64,000 nucleotides of DNA from Dickeya dianthicola NCPPB 453 (GTDB lineage Bacteria > Pseudomonadota > Gammaproteobacteria > Enterobacterales > Enterobacteriaceae), in assembly GCF_000365305.1 (NCBI RefSeq), contig NZ_CM001841.1:2385512-2449511 (forward strand), read 5' to 3'. Shown in pieces: positions 1-7,778 of the stretch. Every line of letters starts with the position of its first letter. Within the stretch, counting starts at the first letter, position 1. Below the pieces are notes generated by a model that did no database searches, was not told the origin of the DNA, and saw nothing but the letters and a program-made list of their open reading frames with translations. The position numbers and the translations under genes are program-made.

Positions 1-404
1 TTAATGAATATTCCGTCATTTTTCCCTGGCTGAGATTCAGGAGAAATTGTAATAAGAGGATTATTCATGCCAGACTGATCCGGCGTCGTCAGCGTGGTGG
101 CCGTGTTCTCCGTCGGGGCCGGATTTTCCAGCTTGCCGCCGGTCGGATCGTTATCTGCTATCGGTAATTCCGTATGCCCCGGCCCACGGGTGCCGTCGCG
201 CACCGCGCACTGCTCGCGGGTGCCTTCACAGCTTCCCCCGATCTCCTCGTCTTCGCCTTTGCCGCTTCCCTGACGAACGCCCTGACCTACCGCGCCGGCG
301 ACCGCTGCCGCTTCACCACCTACAGCCACAGGAGCCGCCGGTGGCGGTGCCATGAAGTTATTCTCGGTAACAACTTCATCCGTTGCAAAGTCAGCCGACG
401 AACC
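1..404 (-). pseudogene. Orphan CdiA C-terminal (pre-toxin/toxin) fragment, cut by window edge
   Basis: The minus-strand frame is open from just after a TGA at 405-407 to the left edge, so the fragment is partial on both sides. It encodes VVTENNFMAPP followed by a Gly/Ala-rich stretch and an acidic, Thr/Pro-rich tail. The TENNF motif resembles the VENN/ENN junction that ends the pre-toxin region of CdiA/HecA proteins; HecA in this window has ATENN and the other orphan has AIENNF. No promoter, ribosome site or plausible start is seen upstream of the motif; the only ATG (351-353) lies just after it. I infer a displaced cdiA-CT module, as often found downstream of CDI loci. The toxin type is unknown, and its immunity gene, if present, lies beyond the edge. 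Confidence 0.6.
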
Positions 405-1284
405 TCACTTTTCCCTGTGCAGTCAGTCGGTTACAGCCGGTTTTTCCTGATGCATTTCGATACCCGGACACCGAAGCCCCGATATGCACTTTTTCACCCC
501 GACACGCTACCGCCCTGCCGTGGCTTTCGCCTGCAACCCACGCATCATAGCAGCGGCGGCAGCCGCTGCCATCCGCTGTTGGGGGTTCGGTTTGGGGTTT
601 CATCGCAACCCGTGACGGGGCCACAGCTTGCCTGTGGCGCCGGCGCGGGGTCTGCCGGTGCGGACGGCACAGAGTCCGCAAGCGACGCCCTGCGGCGCTC
701 TGTCGCGCCGACGGTTAAGGCGAAGACGCACCTGCATGACCACGCCGGACAGCGACCATCGGGGAGGCCCCCGGCGGGGGCCGCACGGGGCGGAGATGGC
801 GAGCACGGGAACGAGCAAGGAGCCTGCGACTGCGAGCCGGGCGCAGCCAGTGAAGCGGGGTTGGGGCGGGGGCGAGGTAATGCCCTTCAGCGGAGGCCCG
901 ACGGGCCGACGGCTTCTTTGGGGTTGGGTTTGGGGGTTGACCTGAGTGCCGAAGAAGGAACACCGCCGCCGACAGCGGAAGGCGCCGCCTTGCGCGCCGC
1001 GCCTCACCCGCGATGCCGGTGGCGGGGGCGCAAGACATAATGCGGATTATACGATACGAGCCGCTCCACGCGGCGGGAAGGAACGGCGGCGTTGCCCGGC
1101 GAGCTTCGTATAATCCCCCGCATTATGTTGAACGGCTGACCGGCCAGCCGCCGGGTTGACAGGGAGCACCGCCGCACAACGCTGGCCAGGCGGACGTTTA
1201 CCCCCGCCCGCGACGTGGCATGACGGCAGTCAGCCCGCCGGGCTGTCTGCCGAACCCGCTCCCGGCGCACTCGCCCGGAGAGCG
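405..1284. other. GC-rich stretch without a supported gene
   Basis: About 880 bases of very GC-rich DNA. Open frames exist on both strands, but they overlap each other, are Arg/Pro/Gly-rich with no recognisable domain, and look like chance openings caused by base composition. The only structured element is the inverted repeat at 1036-1127. The stretch joins the orphan CdiA-CT fragment to the ParDE/recombinase module and may be the flank of an integrated element. Confidence 0.5.
1036..1127. repeat. Imperfect inverted repeat, lox-like candidate recombination site
   Basis: Left arm 1036-1061 contains CATAATGCGG then ATTATACGA. The right arm 1103-1127, read on the other strand, gives CATAATGCGGGGG then ATTATACGAAGC. 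The arms are separated by about 41 bases. The right arm contains CTTCGTATA, which matches nine bases of the P1 loxP arm. Together with a tyrosine-recombinase gene 0.8 kb away and a ParDE pair between, this suggests a crossover or multimer-resolution site. Function is inferred; the repeat itself is directly visible. Confidence 0.5.
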
Positions 1285-1596
1285 CTAACTTTGCGGGCTG
1301 TCCGGCAACACACTGAACAGGCTGTCGATATCACGCGCACCGTGCAGCACACGCTCTATCCGCACCGCCGTTTCCGTTGTGCCGTACAGGATAAGATAAC
1401 GCCCGTAGCTGCAACTCCTGATGCTGCGCCCCAGTTCCGGGCGTTCACGGTACAGCCAGGGATTTTCACCTATCAGGATGCACTGCTGGTACAGGCTTTC
1501 CACGAAGCTCACCGCCCGTACCGGATTATCCTGCGCGATATAGTCGCCTATCGCCTCGATATCCTGCTCGGCCAGCGGCGATATGCTCACGTTCAT
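1285..1596 (-). CDS. parE: ParE/RelE-family toxin
   Basis: A 103-aa protein with the ParE/RelE toxin pattern: an N-terminal LAEQDIEAIGDYIAQDNP helix pair, a central PELGRSIRSCSYGRYLILY strand region and a C-terminal IERVLHGARD segment. ParE proteins generally poison DNA gyrase; some relatives are ribosome-dependent RNases, and sequence alone does not tell which applies. The start codon overlaps the parD stop (ATGA), so toxin and antitoxin are translationally coupled. The pair lies directly downstream of a recombinase gene, an arrangement typical of plasmid or island maintenance modules. Confidence 0.9.
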   Translation of the reverse strand: MNVSISPLAEQDIEAIGDYIAQDNPVRAVSFVESLYQQCILIGENPWLYRERPELGRSIRSCSYGRYLILYGTTETAVRIERVLHGARDIDSLFSVLPDSPQS

Positions 1597-1856
1597 TCTG
1601 GCTGCTCACCTTCCGCCATCCGGCGGTATTTCTCCGACAGACGACCGAACACCGCCTGCGCCTCCTTGCCCGGCCCGCTGTTCACGCCCAGCTCTACCGC
1701 CGCCCGCAGCGCATCCAGCTTCATCTGCTGCTCCCGCTCTTCCAGCGCCCGCAGCCCGGCGCGTACCACTTCGCTGACATTGTTGTAACGCCCACTGTCG
1801 ATTTGTTCACGGATAAACTGCTCGAAGTACGGACTTAACGCGATACTGGTTGCCAT
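1593..1856 (-). CDS. parD: ParD-family antitoxin
   Basis: An 87-aa protein starting MATSIALSPYFEQFIREQ, with the ribbon-helix-helix pattern SGRYNNVSEVVRAGLRALEE of ParD/CopG antitoxins and a charged C-terminus for toxin binding. The start at 1856 was chosen over a longer frame because GGAGGT lies six bases upstream and the ParD family begins here. ParD normally binds its own promoter and neutralises ParE by direct binding. It overlaps parE by four bases. The recombinase gene lies 34 bases upstream on the same strand, so co-transcription is possible. Confidence 0.9.
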   Translation of the reverse strand: MATSIALSPYFEQFIREQIDSGRYNNVSEVVRAGLRALEEREQQMKLDALRAAVELGVNSGPGKEAQAVFGRLSEKYRRMAEGEQPE

Positions 1857-1890
1857 GATTACCTCCAACCACACAGGATAATATCTATTA

Positions 1891-2796
1891 CTATCTGTTA
1901 GTATTTTCTTCCTTTGCCGTGCCGTCAACCCCTTCGTCCTGATGTGCCTCCTCATCCGCCATCAGGTCAGCCGGCAGCCCGGTTTCATCACTGTCCGGCT
2001 GCTCCGCCGGATGCGTCGAGGCATGAACCGCCTGCAACGCCCGGATTGAGACCTGCGTGTAGATTTGCGTGCTCTCCACGCTCGCATGGCCCAGCATCGC
2101 CTGTATCCACCGCAGGTCCGCCCCGTTCTCCAGCATCTGTGTGGCCATCGCGTGGCGGAACAGGTGGCAGCTTCCCCACTTCGCTATTCCCGACGCCCTG
2201 ATGTAATGGCTGACCAGGTTGGTGATGCCGTTCGGCGTCAGCCCTTCCACGCCGTCCAGTGCCACGAACAGCGCCGGGCAGTGCGGATTGACCAGCAGTT
2301 GCGGCCTCACCGCCTGCACGTAATACGCCAGCCAGCGCAGCGCCCGCTGCCCGACCGGGATAACCCGGTCCTTCTTTCCCTTGCCCTGCACGATGGTCAC
2401 GATATACCGGCTCGCGTCCACGCTGTACACCTCCAGCACCGCCACTTCACCCCGCCGTATCCCGGTTGACCACAGCAGCTCCATCAGCGCCCGGTCACGG
2501 ATGCCCTGAAGCGTGGCCAGCTCCCGCAACCGCAGCAGGGTTTGCGGGTAGGTCAGCCGCTCGGTGTGTTGCAGCCAGTCCAGCACCGACCCCGACGCCC
2601 CGCAGCCGAAGCAGTGGTACAGTTTTTTCGACGGCGTGATGACGCAGGACGGCGTGTTTTCCTGATGGAACGGACACTGGCACACATAACTGTCCGCACC
2701 CTGCTTTTTCAGTGTATGACCCTGAGACTGCGCCACGGCCCGCAGCGACACCCCGCGTTTCAGTTGCTCCAGCTCTGCCGGTGTCATTCGTCCCAT
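1891..2796 (-). CDS. CHC2 zinc-finger/tyrosine-recombinase fusion protein
   Basis: About 301 aa if started at 2796, where AGGAG lies eight bases upstream; an alternative ATG at 2820 adds eight residues. The N-terminal third is a DnaG-like CHC2 zinc finger, with CPFH and CFGC carrying the Cys and His ligands, followed by GSVLDWLQ. The rest is an XerC/D-like catalytic domain: the STGIRRGEV box with Arg, GKGKKDR, HLFRHA, GHAS and the Tyr nucleophile in QIYTQV. All usual catalytic residues are visible. The SAM-like core-binding domain that usually precedes the catalytic domain is missing; the zinc finger occupies its place. Its likely job is site-specific recombination, perhaps at the inverted repeat at 1036-1127. 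It faces the XRE gene divergently. Confidence 0.8.
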   Translation of the reverse strand: MGRMTPAELEQLKRGVSLRAVAQSQGHTLKKQGADSYVCQCPFHQENTPSCVITPSKKLYHCFGCGASGSVLDWLQHTERLTYPQTLLRLRELATLQGIRDRALMELLWSTGIRRGEVAVLEVYSVDASRYIVTIVQGKGKKDRVIPVGQRALRWLAYYVQAVRPQLLVNPHCPALFVALDGVEGLTPNGITNLVSHYIRASGIAKWGSCHLFRHAMATQMLENGADLRWIQAMLGHASVESTQIYTQVSIRALQAVHASTHPAEQPDSDETGLPADLMADEEAHQDEGVDGTAKEENTNR

Positions 2797-2849
2797 TTCC
2801 GCTGCTCCTGTCAAAAACACGTCAAGACCATATATATGTTTTAATATTG

Positions 2850-2863
2850 TACATCATGATGTA
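2850..2863. promoter_or_regulatory. Perfect 14-bp palindrome, candidate operator
   Basis: TACATCATGATGTA is a perfect palindrome in an AT-rich intergenic region between the divergent recombinase and XRE-regulator genes. It lies about 38 bases upstream of the chosen regulator start. Its position and symmetry fit a binding site for the dimeric XRE protein, allowing control of its own gene and the recombinase. No binding evidence exists here. Confidence 0.45.
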
Positions 2864-2900
2864 TATTTAGCAAGTGCTGTTTTTTCGAGGGGGTAATATC

Positions 2901-3290
2901 ATGCGCACGACATCTCACTGGTATCTGCTCACTATGTCATTACCTGTCCGGTTAAACGCATTACGTAAAAAGCTCGGCCTGTCCCAGCAGGCAATGGCTG
3001 ATGCTATCGGCCTGCATGTTAACAGTTGGAAGAAGTACGAGAGCGGCCAGGCCATGCCGTCGCTGGATGCACTCAAGAAGATTGCAACCACGCTGCATGT
3101 CAGTACCGATTACTTGCTGTTTGAAGAACATGAACGTGGCCCGAGCGACACGCTGACGCTTCAGTTTGAGGCCGTCAGCCAGTTACCCGAGAACGAGCAG
3201 GCGATTGTCAGGGAGGTGCTGGAGAGTCTGATTATCAAGTACCAGTCCCGCCGCTGGGACTCCGCAAGGAAAGCGGTTAAAGAAGAGTAG
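2901..3290 (+). CDS. XRE-family transcriptional regulator
   Basis: A 129-aa protein with a Cro/C1-type helix-turn-helix near the N-terminus (LNALRKKLGLSQQAMADAIG, then WKKYESGQAMPSLDALKKIA), followed by STDYLLF, typical of phage-like XRE repressors. The C-terminal half, LPENEQAIVREVLESLI, resembles helical tails of the same group. The start at 2901 is preceded by GAGGGGG at good spacing; the frame opens earlier at 2874 and an inner ATG exists at 2934. It is divergent from the recombinase gene and upstream of symE and kptA. It probably controls its own module. Confidence 0.85.
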   Translation: MRTTSHWYLLTMSLPVRLNALRKKLGLSQQAMADAIGLHVNSWKKYESGQAMPSLDALKKIATTLHVSTDYLLFEEHERGPSDTLTLQFEAVSQLPENEQAIVREVLESLIIKYQSRRWDSARKAVKEE

Positions 3291-3371
3291 CAGAGACAGG
3301 ATTTAGCGCGGGGCTGAGGTGCGCGAACACCCAGCCCCGCTCACCATAACCAACTAAACGAGGTAGTTACT

Positions 3372-3596
3372 ATGGCTGGACGCGATTCTAAGTCAGAACC
3401 CCGCGCAACTGAAGTAAAAGAACCCCAACGGCATTACACCGTCGGTTACGCCCCCAATGGCATGAAGGGCAACCCGCCGCCGCAACTCACGCTGAAGGGA
3501 CGCTGGCTGGAAGATCTCGGCTTTAACACCGGCCAACCCGTTATCGTCACCGTGGAGCGCGGGCGGCTGGTGATTGAAGCGGAGCTTAGGATCTAA
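3372..3596 (+). CDS. symE: SymE-like toxin-family protein
   Basis: A 74-aa protein whose second half, PQLTLKGRWLEDLGFNTGQPVIVTVERGRLVIEAE, fits the SymE family, a compact AbrB-like fold. The best-known member is the SOS-induced E. coli SymE, held in check by the antisense RNA SymR. ACGAGGTAG precedes the ATG. I cannot see an antisense RNA promoter with confidence. It sits between the XRE regulator and kptA on the same strand. A second, broken symE lies at 6921-7073. Confidence 0.75.
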   Translation: MAGRDSKSEPRATEVKEPQRHYTVGYAPNGMKGNPPPQLTLKGRWLEDLGFNTGQPVIVTVERGRLVIEAELRI

Positions 3597-3650
3597 CCGG
3601 TAAAAACGACGATCCCGGCGCGGGGCCGGGATTTACTTGAGATCATTATC

Positions 3651-4190
3651 ATGAGCAAAAAAAACACAGATATCAGTAAGTTTTTAAGTTACATATTACG
3701 CCATCAACCTGAAGCCATAGGTTTATCTTTGGACAAAGAGGGATGGGCCATTATAAGTGATCTTATCCTTTGTGCCGTTAAAGAAGGCTATACACTCGAT
3801 AATAGTCTTATTCATAGTATCGTGGATAATAGTGATAAAAAACGCTTTACGATTTCAGATGATGGATTACGTATCCGGGCAGCTCAAGGACATTCATCAC
3901 AACAGGTAAATATAACGTATGAAGAAAAAAACCCTCCTGAGTTTTTATATCATGGAACTGCAACACGATTTCTAATATCAATTCGCGCTCAGGGATTACA
4001 TGCAAAAGATCGACAATATGTCCATCTATCTGCCGATGAAGAGACAGCAATTCAAGTTGGAAGTCGGCATGGGAAACCGATTGTACTAAAAATAAAAGCC
4101 CTGACTATGCATGAACAGGGCTTTAAATTTTTTCAGGCTGATAATGGCGTTTGGTTAACCAAATCTGTTCCACCATCCGCATTTATTTAG
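3651..4190 (+). CDS. kptA: RNA 2'-phosphotransferase (KptA/Tpt1)
   Basis: A 179-aa protein with all family signatures: FLSYILRHQPEAIGL near the N-terminus, RAAQGHS around residues 76-82, YHGT at 100-103 and VHLSADEETA near 124-133. KptA/Tpt1 removes an internal 2'-phosphate from RNA using NAD+, yielding ADP-ribose cyclic phosphate. In eukaryotes it finishes tRNA splicing; the bacterial role is not settled. The gene is visibly AT-richer than the hrp DNA, which suggests recent transfer. Its last bases overlap convergently with the end of the immunity gene at 4183. Confidence 0.9.
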   Translation: MSKKNTDISKFLSYILRHQPEAIGLSLDKEGWAIISDLILCAVKEGYTLDNSLIHSIVDNSDKKRFTISDDGLRIRAAQGHSSQQVNITYEEKNPPEFLYHGTATRFLISIRAQGLHAKDRQYVHLSADEETAIQVGSRHGKPIVLKIKALTMHEQGFKFFQADNGVWLTKSVPPSAFI

Positions 4191-4611
4191 GTGGAATAAT
4201 ACATTCAGCACCTAAAGTCACATTATTGGCAAAAATTTCCATCTGAATATTCTCAGAAAGAAAAACTATTTTATAGTGTTTTATCTGTCTATAACCGCCA
4301 AAATGACTATTCCAAGCAAGAGCAACCTCAGAATTAGGGTATTCAACCAAAGAACCTAGCAATGGAGCCCCAGCGCTTTTACCATAATCTATATTAAGCA
4401 TTGATACTCCTGGGAATGTAGTACGATGAAAGGCACACACCATATCAAATCGTAACTCTCGACAATATATAGTCTGATTATTATCTTCTGCATCGTATTC
4501 AATTTTAATAACAAACTCCAAACCTTTTGATTCAACAGACACAGAGTTCTCCCCATATGATGGCAACCACTCATAAGGGTCTAAAATAGAGACTTCATTT
4601 CCTGACTTCAT
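4183..4611 (-). CDS. Putative CDI immunity protein for the orphan CdiA-CT
   Basis: A 142-aa, AT-rich gene whose ATG overlaps the stop codon of the orphan CdiA C-terminus (TAATG). That position is the one occupied by cdiI genes. No conserved domain was recognised; the protein is mixed acidic/aromatic and has no signal peptide, as expected for a cytoplasmic immunity protein. Function is inferred from position only. Confidence 0.65.
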   Translation of the reverse strand: MKSGNEVSILDPYEWLPSYGENSVSVESKGLEFVIKIEYDAEDNNQTIYCRELRFDMVCAFHRTTFPGVSMLNIDYGKSAGAPLLGSLVEYPNSEVALAWNSHFGGYRQIKHYKIVFLSENIQMEIFANNVTLGAECIIPPK

Positions 4612-6632
4612 TATTTTCTCCCACGGGGAATATCTGAACTACCAGTTTCTGGAAGTTTGTTTCTCATTAATTGATCAGCTGCAAGATCATTGTAGGTCTT
4701 TCCATCCATCCCCGGTACGTTCACATTCGTTTGGTTTGTTCCATACCAGTCAGATTTAGGTATTCCTGCGCGATCTAATGCTACAGATGTTCGTGTATTA
4801 AGGATTAATTTTGTGCCATTCATTTCAACATAATCAACAGAGAGTTGGCTCGGTTTGATAAGACCGCTACGAATTGCATTGGCTAAATCATCTACGTTAT
4901 TGACTGGTTGGCCCGCCATTTGACTATATTTAGCCACCCCTTCAGCGCTAAAGGTTTCATTGGCTCTAATTTTTGACTGAGCGAAATTAGCGTTTGCTAC
5001 AGAACCTTTTTCAGATACACCCCTTGTGCCGGCTATTTCACTAGCAGGCTCCGCAGTCTGCCCTGGCTTAGGCAAACTCCCTGTACCTAATGCCCCGTAC
5101 ACAGCATCAGTCAGACCATCTGCGGCTGTCTTCGTTAGTGCTGATTCCAGCCAGCCACACTTTCCTCCACACTGATCGATAATGTCAGCATACCAGTTCG
5201 CACTGTTTTCGTAGCTGCGTCCCGCCAGTGCATCCTGTACGCCAAGCTGCGCGTAGGTTTTTCCGTCCGTCTCTATCTGGCTGCGCATTGCTGCAACACA
5301 GGCGCTATCTCCCGCATCCCAGCAGGATTTCAGCTTCTGGATATTCTCCGCCGACTCCTTCGCCATGTCCTTACGTACACCCTGCTCGCAGGATGGTTCA
5401 CCGTTACACGCTTTCAGTTTTTCAGCGAACGCAACCGGTCTTCCCTTGTTCAGGAAGTTATTCTCGATCGCATTACGCCCGGCCTGCGCACCGGTCGCCG
5501 CTCCGGTGGTATTCCCCGACGCAATCCCTGAGGCCAGCCCTGCCGCCAGCGACGCCAGCGCGCTGACCGACTGTTTTTCCGCTTCCGTCAGGTCGCTGGT
5601 GTCCCGCCCTGAGTACAGATTCTGCATGATCAGCAGCCGCGCCGTCAGCTCGCCGCCGGCCGCACCCACCGCGCCCGCCACCGCATCCTTGCCCGACAGT
5701 TGCGCCACCACCGCCCCCATCAGTGCATGGCCCATCGCGTTGGCCGCGATGTCCGATGCCGTGGCTTTCTTCTCGTCCGCCGGCATCGTCACGTCTTTCA
5801 CCAGCTGCGCCAGATACGGCGCCGAGGCGCCGGCCAGCGCCTGCTGCAGGTTGCCGCCGCCCGCCAGCGCCTGAATCGCCGCCGTTGCCGCCTGCGCCGC
5901 CCGTTGCAGGTCGCTGCCGGTGCCGTAAGACTGCATTACCGCCTTGTAATCCGCCGTTTGCGTCAGGTCTTTCTTGTATTTCTCCCACTCTTTTTCGGTC
6001 GCGTTATCCGCCGGGCGATCCACCTTGCCGCCGGCTTCTGCTGCCCGCACCGCGCGAATTTCGCCTTCGGTGCGGATAACATCCATCACCTGCGCGCCCA
6101 GTTCACCCACCATCTGCGCCGTCTGCAGGCGTTTCTGCTCTTTTTCCTTGTCGAAGATCGGGCTCAGCGCATTATTGGCGTGCGCCACATCCCGGCTCAG
6201 CGCGGCAATATCCTGCTGCTGACCGGCCTGATTACGGATAATCAGCGCCCCGTCGCTCACCGCCGCGTAGGTGGTGCTGCCGGCATTGCCGCCGCGGCCC
6301 ATCGACATCAGTGCCGAAGGACCGGTCAGGGCCGCCGATTTCAGCATATCCGACATACTCAGCGACGGGCTGGCGCTCAACCCGATACCGCTGTGCGACA
6401 CCGAAAATTCTGCCCGGTTGTCGATATTGCTGAAGCCCAGCGTGCCGGTATCCAGCCGGTTTTTATCCGCGCCGGCGGTTGAACCAATTACCGCGCCGTC
6501 CAGTTGCGTGTAGTCGCCGACGCGGATGTCGTAACCGCCTTTGCCCGCAAACAATCCGGTCTGCTGCTGCACGCTGTCAAAGCTGCTGTGCATTTTGTCC
6601 TGGCTGGCGCTCAGGTAGCCGCTGCCGGTCAT
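4611..6632 (-). CDS. Orphan CdiA/HecA C-terminal fragment with a different toxin tip
   Basis: A 673-aa open frame beginning at an internal Met (MTGSGYLSASQD), without the secretion and adhesin regions of a true CdiA. The first ~390 residues match HecA almost perfectly up to the ENN motif (AIENNFLN). After that the sequence diverges into a Cys-containing linker (KACNGEPSCEQGV) and a C-terminal module with KYSQMAGQPVNNVDDLANAI and NTRTSVALDRAGIP. I do not recognise the toxin's activity. Homology to hecA continues past the Met to about 6655 and then stops abruptly. It cannot be secreted by itself; it is best explained as a stored toxin/immunity cassette or a displaced former tip of hecA. The immunity gene follows immediately. 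Confidence 0.85.
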   Translation of the reverse strand: MTGSGYLSASQDKMHSSFDSVQQQTGLFAGKGGYDIRVGDYTQLDGAVIGSTAGADKNRLDTGTLGFSNIDNRAEFSVSHSGIGLSASPSLSMSDMLKSAALTGPSALMSMGRGGNAGSTTYAAVSDGALIIRNQAGQQQDIAALSRDVAHANNALSPIFDKEKEQKRLQTAQMVGELGAQVMDVIRTEGEIRAVRAAEAGGKVDRPADNATEKEWEKYKKDLTQTADYKAVMQSYGTGSDLQRAAQAATAAIQALAGGGNLQQALAGASAPYLAQLVKDVTMPADEKKATASDIAANAMGHALMGAVVAQLSGKDAVAGAVGAAGGELTARLLIMQNLYSGRDTSDLTEAEKQSVSALASLAAGLASGIASGNTTGAATGAQAGRNAIENNFLNKGRPVAFAEKLKACNGEPSCEQGVRKDMAKESAENIQKLKSCWDAGDSACVAAMRSQIETDGKTYAQLGVQDALAGRSYENSANWYADIIDQCGGKCGWLESALTKTAADGLTDAVYGALGTGSLPKPGQTAEPASEIAGTRGVSEKGSVANANFAQSKIRANETFSAEGVAKYSQMAGQPVNNVDDLANAIRSGLIKPSQLSVDYVEMNGTKLILNTRTSVALDRAGIPKSDWYGTNQTNVNVPGMDGKTYNDLAADQLMRNKLPETGSSDIPRGRK

Positions 6633-6655
6633 GCTGCCGAAGGTAAAGCTACCGC
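5457..6655 (-). repeat. 1.2 kb block duplicated from hecA (copy 1)
   Basis: From the ENN codons to GGTAAAGCTACCGCCC this block aligns with 8570-9768 without any length change (1199 bases each). The half nearest 6655 is almost base-identical and the half nearest the ENN motif has scattered substitutions. Both copies have the same orientation. This is enough homology for recombination that would swap the toxin tip of hecA. Confidence 0.9.
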
Positions 6656-6920
6656 CCTGCCATAGCTGATGCCTGCAGACCTAACATAATGGCAGTAATA
6701 TCCCCATTACCTGTCAATCACTACCCACACAACTGTCCCCTTGCTTCAGGCTTAAACCACCGGCGGCATGAAGGGCAATATTTGAATACAACCGCCCGGC
6801 TAACCCAAAGCAGGCGCTATTTTTCCTTATATAGCCGGCAAGGTTTTACTACCTCACATTCATAGCATTTTTCAGCTTTAGTCCCCCGGGGCAAGAGCTT
6901 GCTGTTCATAAGGTGTTCGA
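6656..6920. other. Intergenic stretch after the hecA homology break
   Basis: Homology to hecA ends at about 6655. The next 265 bases hold no open frame I would call a gene and no clear promoter. They end at the start of the symE remnant. Confidence 0.5.
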
Positions 6921-7073
6921 ATGCGCATCATGCCCGGCTGCATGGTCATCACCGCCCAGAACACCCGCGAGCTGTGGCACTGTCTCGAAGGGCTGAACAT
7001 CGAACCTTTTGACCCGGACGCCGCCGCCAACTGGATCAGGCATTACCCCGGCGGCCTTAAGTTTGCTGAGTAA
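6921..7073 (+). pseudogene. symE C-terminal remnant
   Basis: A 50-codon frame (MRIMPGCMVITAQNTRELWHC, then LEGLNIEP) resembles the C-terminal part of longer SymE-like proteins, where a VKVM-GCIVIT strand precedes the tail. An in-frame TAA lies at 6909-6911, so the N-terminal LTLKGxWL half is absent. A strong terminator follows directly, suggesting that the 3' end of a former gene was kept. Confidence 0.5.
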
Positions 7074-7081
7074 CCAACACC

Positions 7082-7112
7082 ACCCCCGGCCCGCGCCGGG
7101 GGTGTTTGTTTT
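7082..7112 (+). terminator. Rho-independent terminator after the symE remnant
   Basis: A nine-base-pair stem ACCCCCGGC/GCCGGGGGT with a four-base loop is followed by GTTTGTTTT. Confidence 0.8.
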
Positions 7113-7284
7113 AACCGAGGGGTGTCGGGGCATGGCCCTGACCGGATGGTTTTGTCATACCGTCGGCATGACAGTAATGACAAAACATTTCCTGTCCGGG
7201 TGTTGAAGCTTTTTCGGGCAATCCCGCCAATCAGACTCAAGGGCGGCGGGGGATTAAGATGCACTCACTGGCTGACTGGCAGAT

Positions 7285-7316
7285 AAAAAAATCCCGGCCT
7301 GCTAAAGGGCTGGGAT
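7285..7316 (-). terminator. Terminator of the hecB-hecA-immunity operon
   Basis: On the minus strand AATCCCAGCCC and GGCCGGGATT form a hairpin followed by a run of T, just downstream of the immunity gene stop at 7323. Confidence 0.8.
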
Positions 7317-7322
7317 TGTCTT

Positions 7323-7778
7323 TTATTTTAGAAGAGTAGCTCTACATATTAAGCCATTCTGGCTAAACTGTAAGTGTAGGGAATATTCCGGCAGCTCGTA
7401 TTTTATCCATTGATTGATATAACCAATAAGCATATCTATTTTCCCGCCACCACTCGAAGATGGTTCACCTAACATTTTAAGTACCATTTCCCTGCTACTA
7501 TCAGAGTCTATTCCCATAAGTAACGAACCACTAAATGGTGAATATCCATCTTCTTCGTTAAAATAAAAATGAATATGGTTCAACATATTCTGCCTGAATC
7601 CAATTTCTATACCTGATTGAAAAAACTTAAAATATTCAGTTTTCCCTACCGGATCAGTATATTCATCAGGATCTGATGTCACTTTTGCGACTTCACCAAT
7701 GGATTGGCAAAGATCTACAAAATCAGATGAACCGTCACTCTTACCAAGAGCGTTTACGAATTTTGTCCATTCAATCAT
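7323..7778 (-). CDS. cdiI: Putative CDI immunity protein for HecA/CdiA
   Basis: A 151-aa AT-rich gene whose ATG shares a base with the hecA stop (TAATG), the standard cdiI position. The protein is acidic, has no signal peptide or membrane segment, and was not matched to a named family by eye. It should bind the HNH-like toxin tip of HecA inside the cell and protect siblings. A terminator follows it. The assignment rests on position and operon structure. Confidence 0.7.
   Translation of the reverse strand: MIEWTKFVNALGKSDGSSDFVDLCQSIGEVAKVTSDPDEYTDPVGKTEYFKFFQSGIEIGFRQNMLNHIHFYFNEEDGYSPFSGSLLMGIDSDSSREMVLKMLGEPSSSGGGKIDMLIGYINQWIKYELPEYSLHLQFSQNGLICRATLLK

Noticed and set aside
174-1040. A 288-codon plus-strand frame in the GC-rich left region
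   Set aside because: It overlaps other frames on both strands, has no recognisable domain or ribosome site, and its start runs antisense to the CdiA-CT fragment.
1036-1127. A dif site for host XerCD
   Set aside because: Arms and spacing do not match the 28-bp dif pattern; a site for the local recombinase is the more sensible reading.
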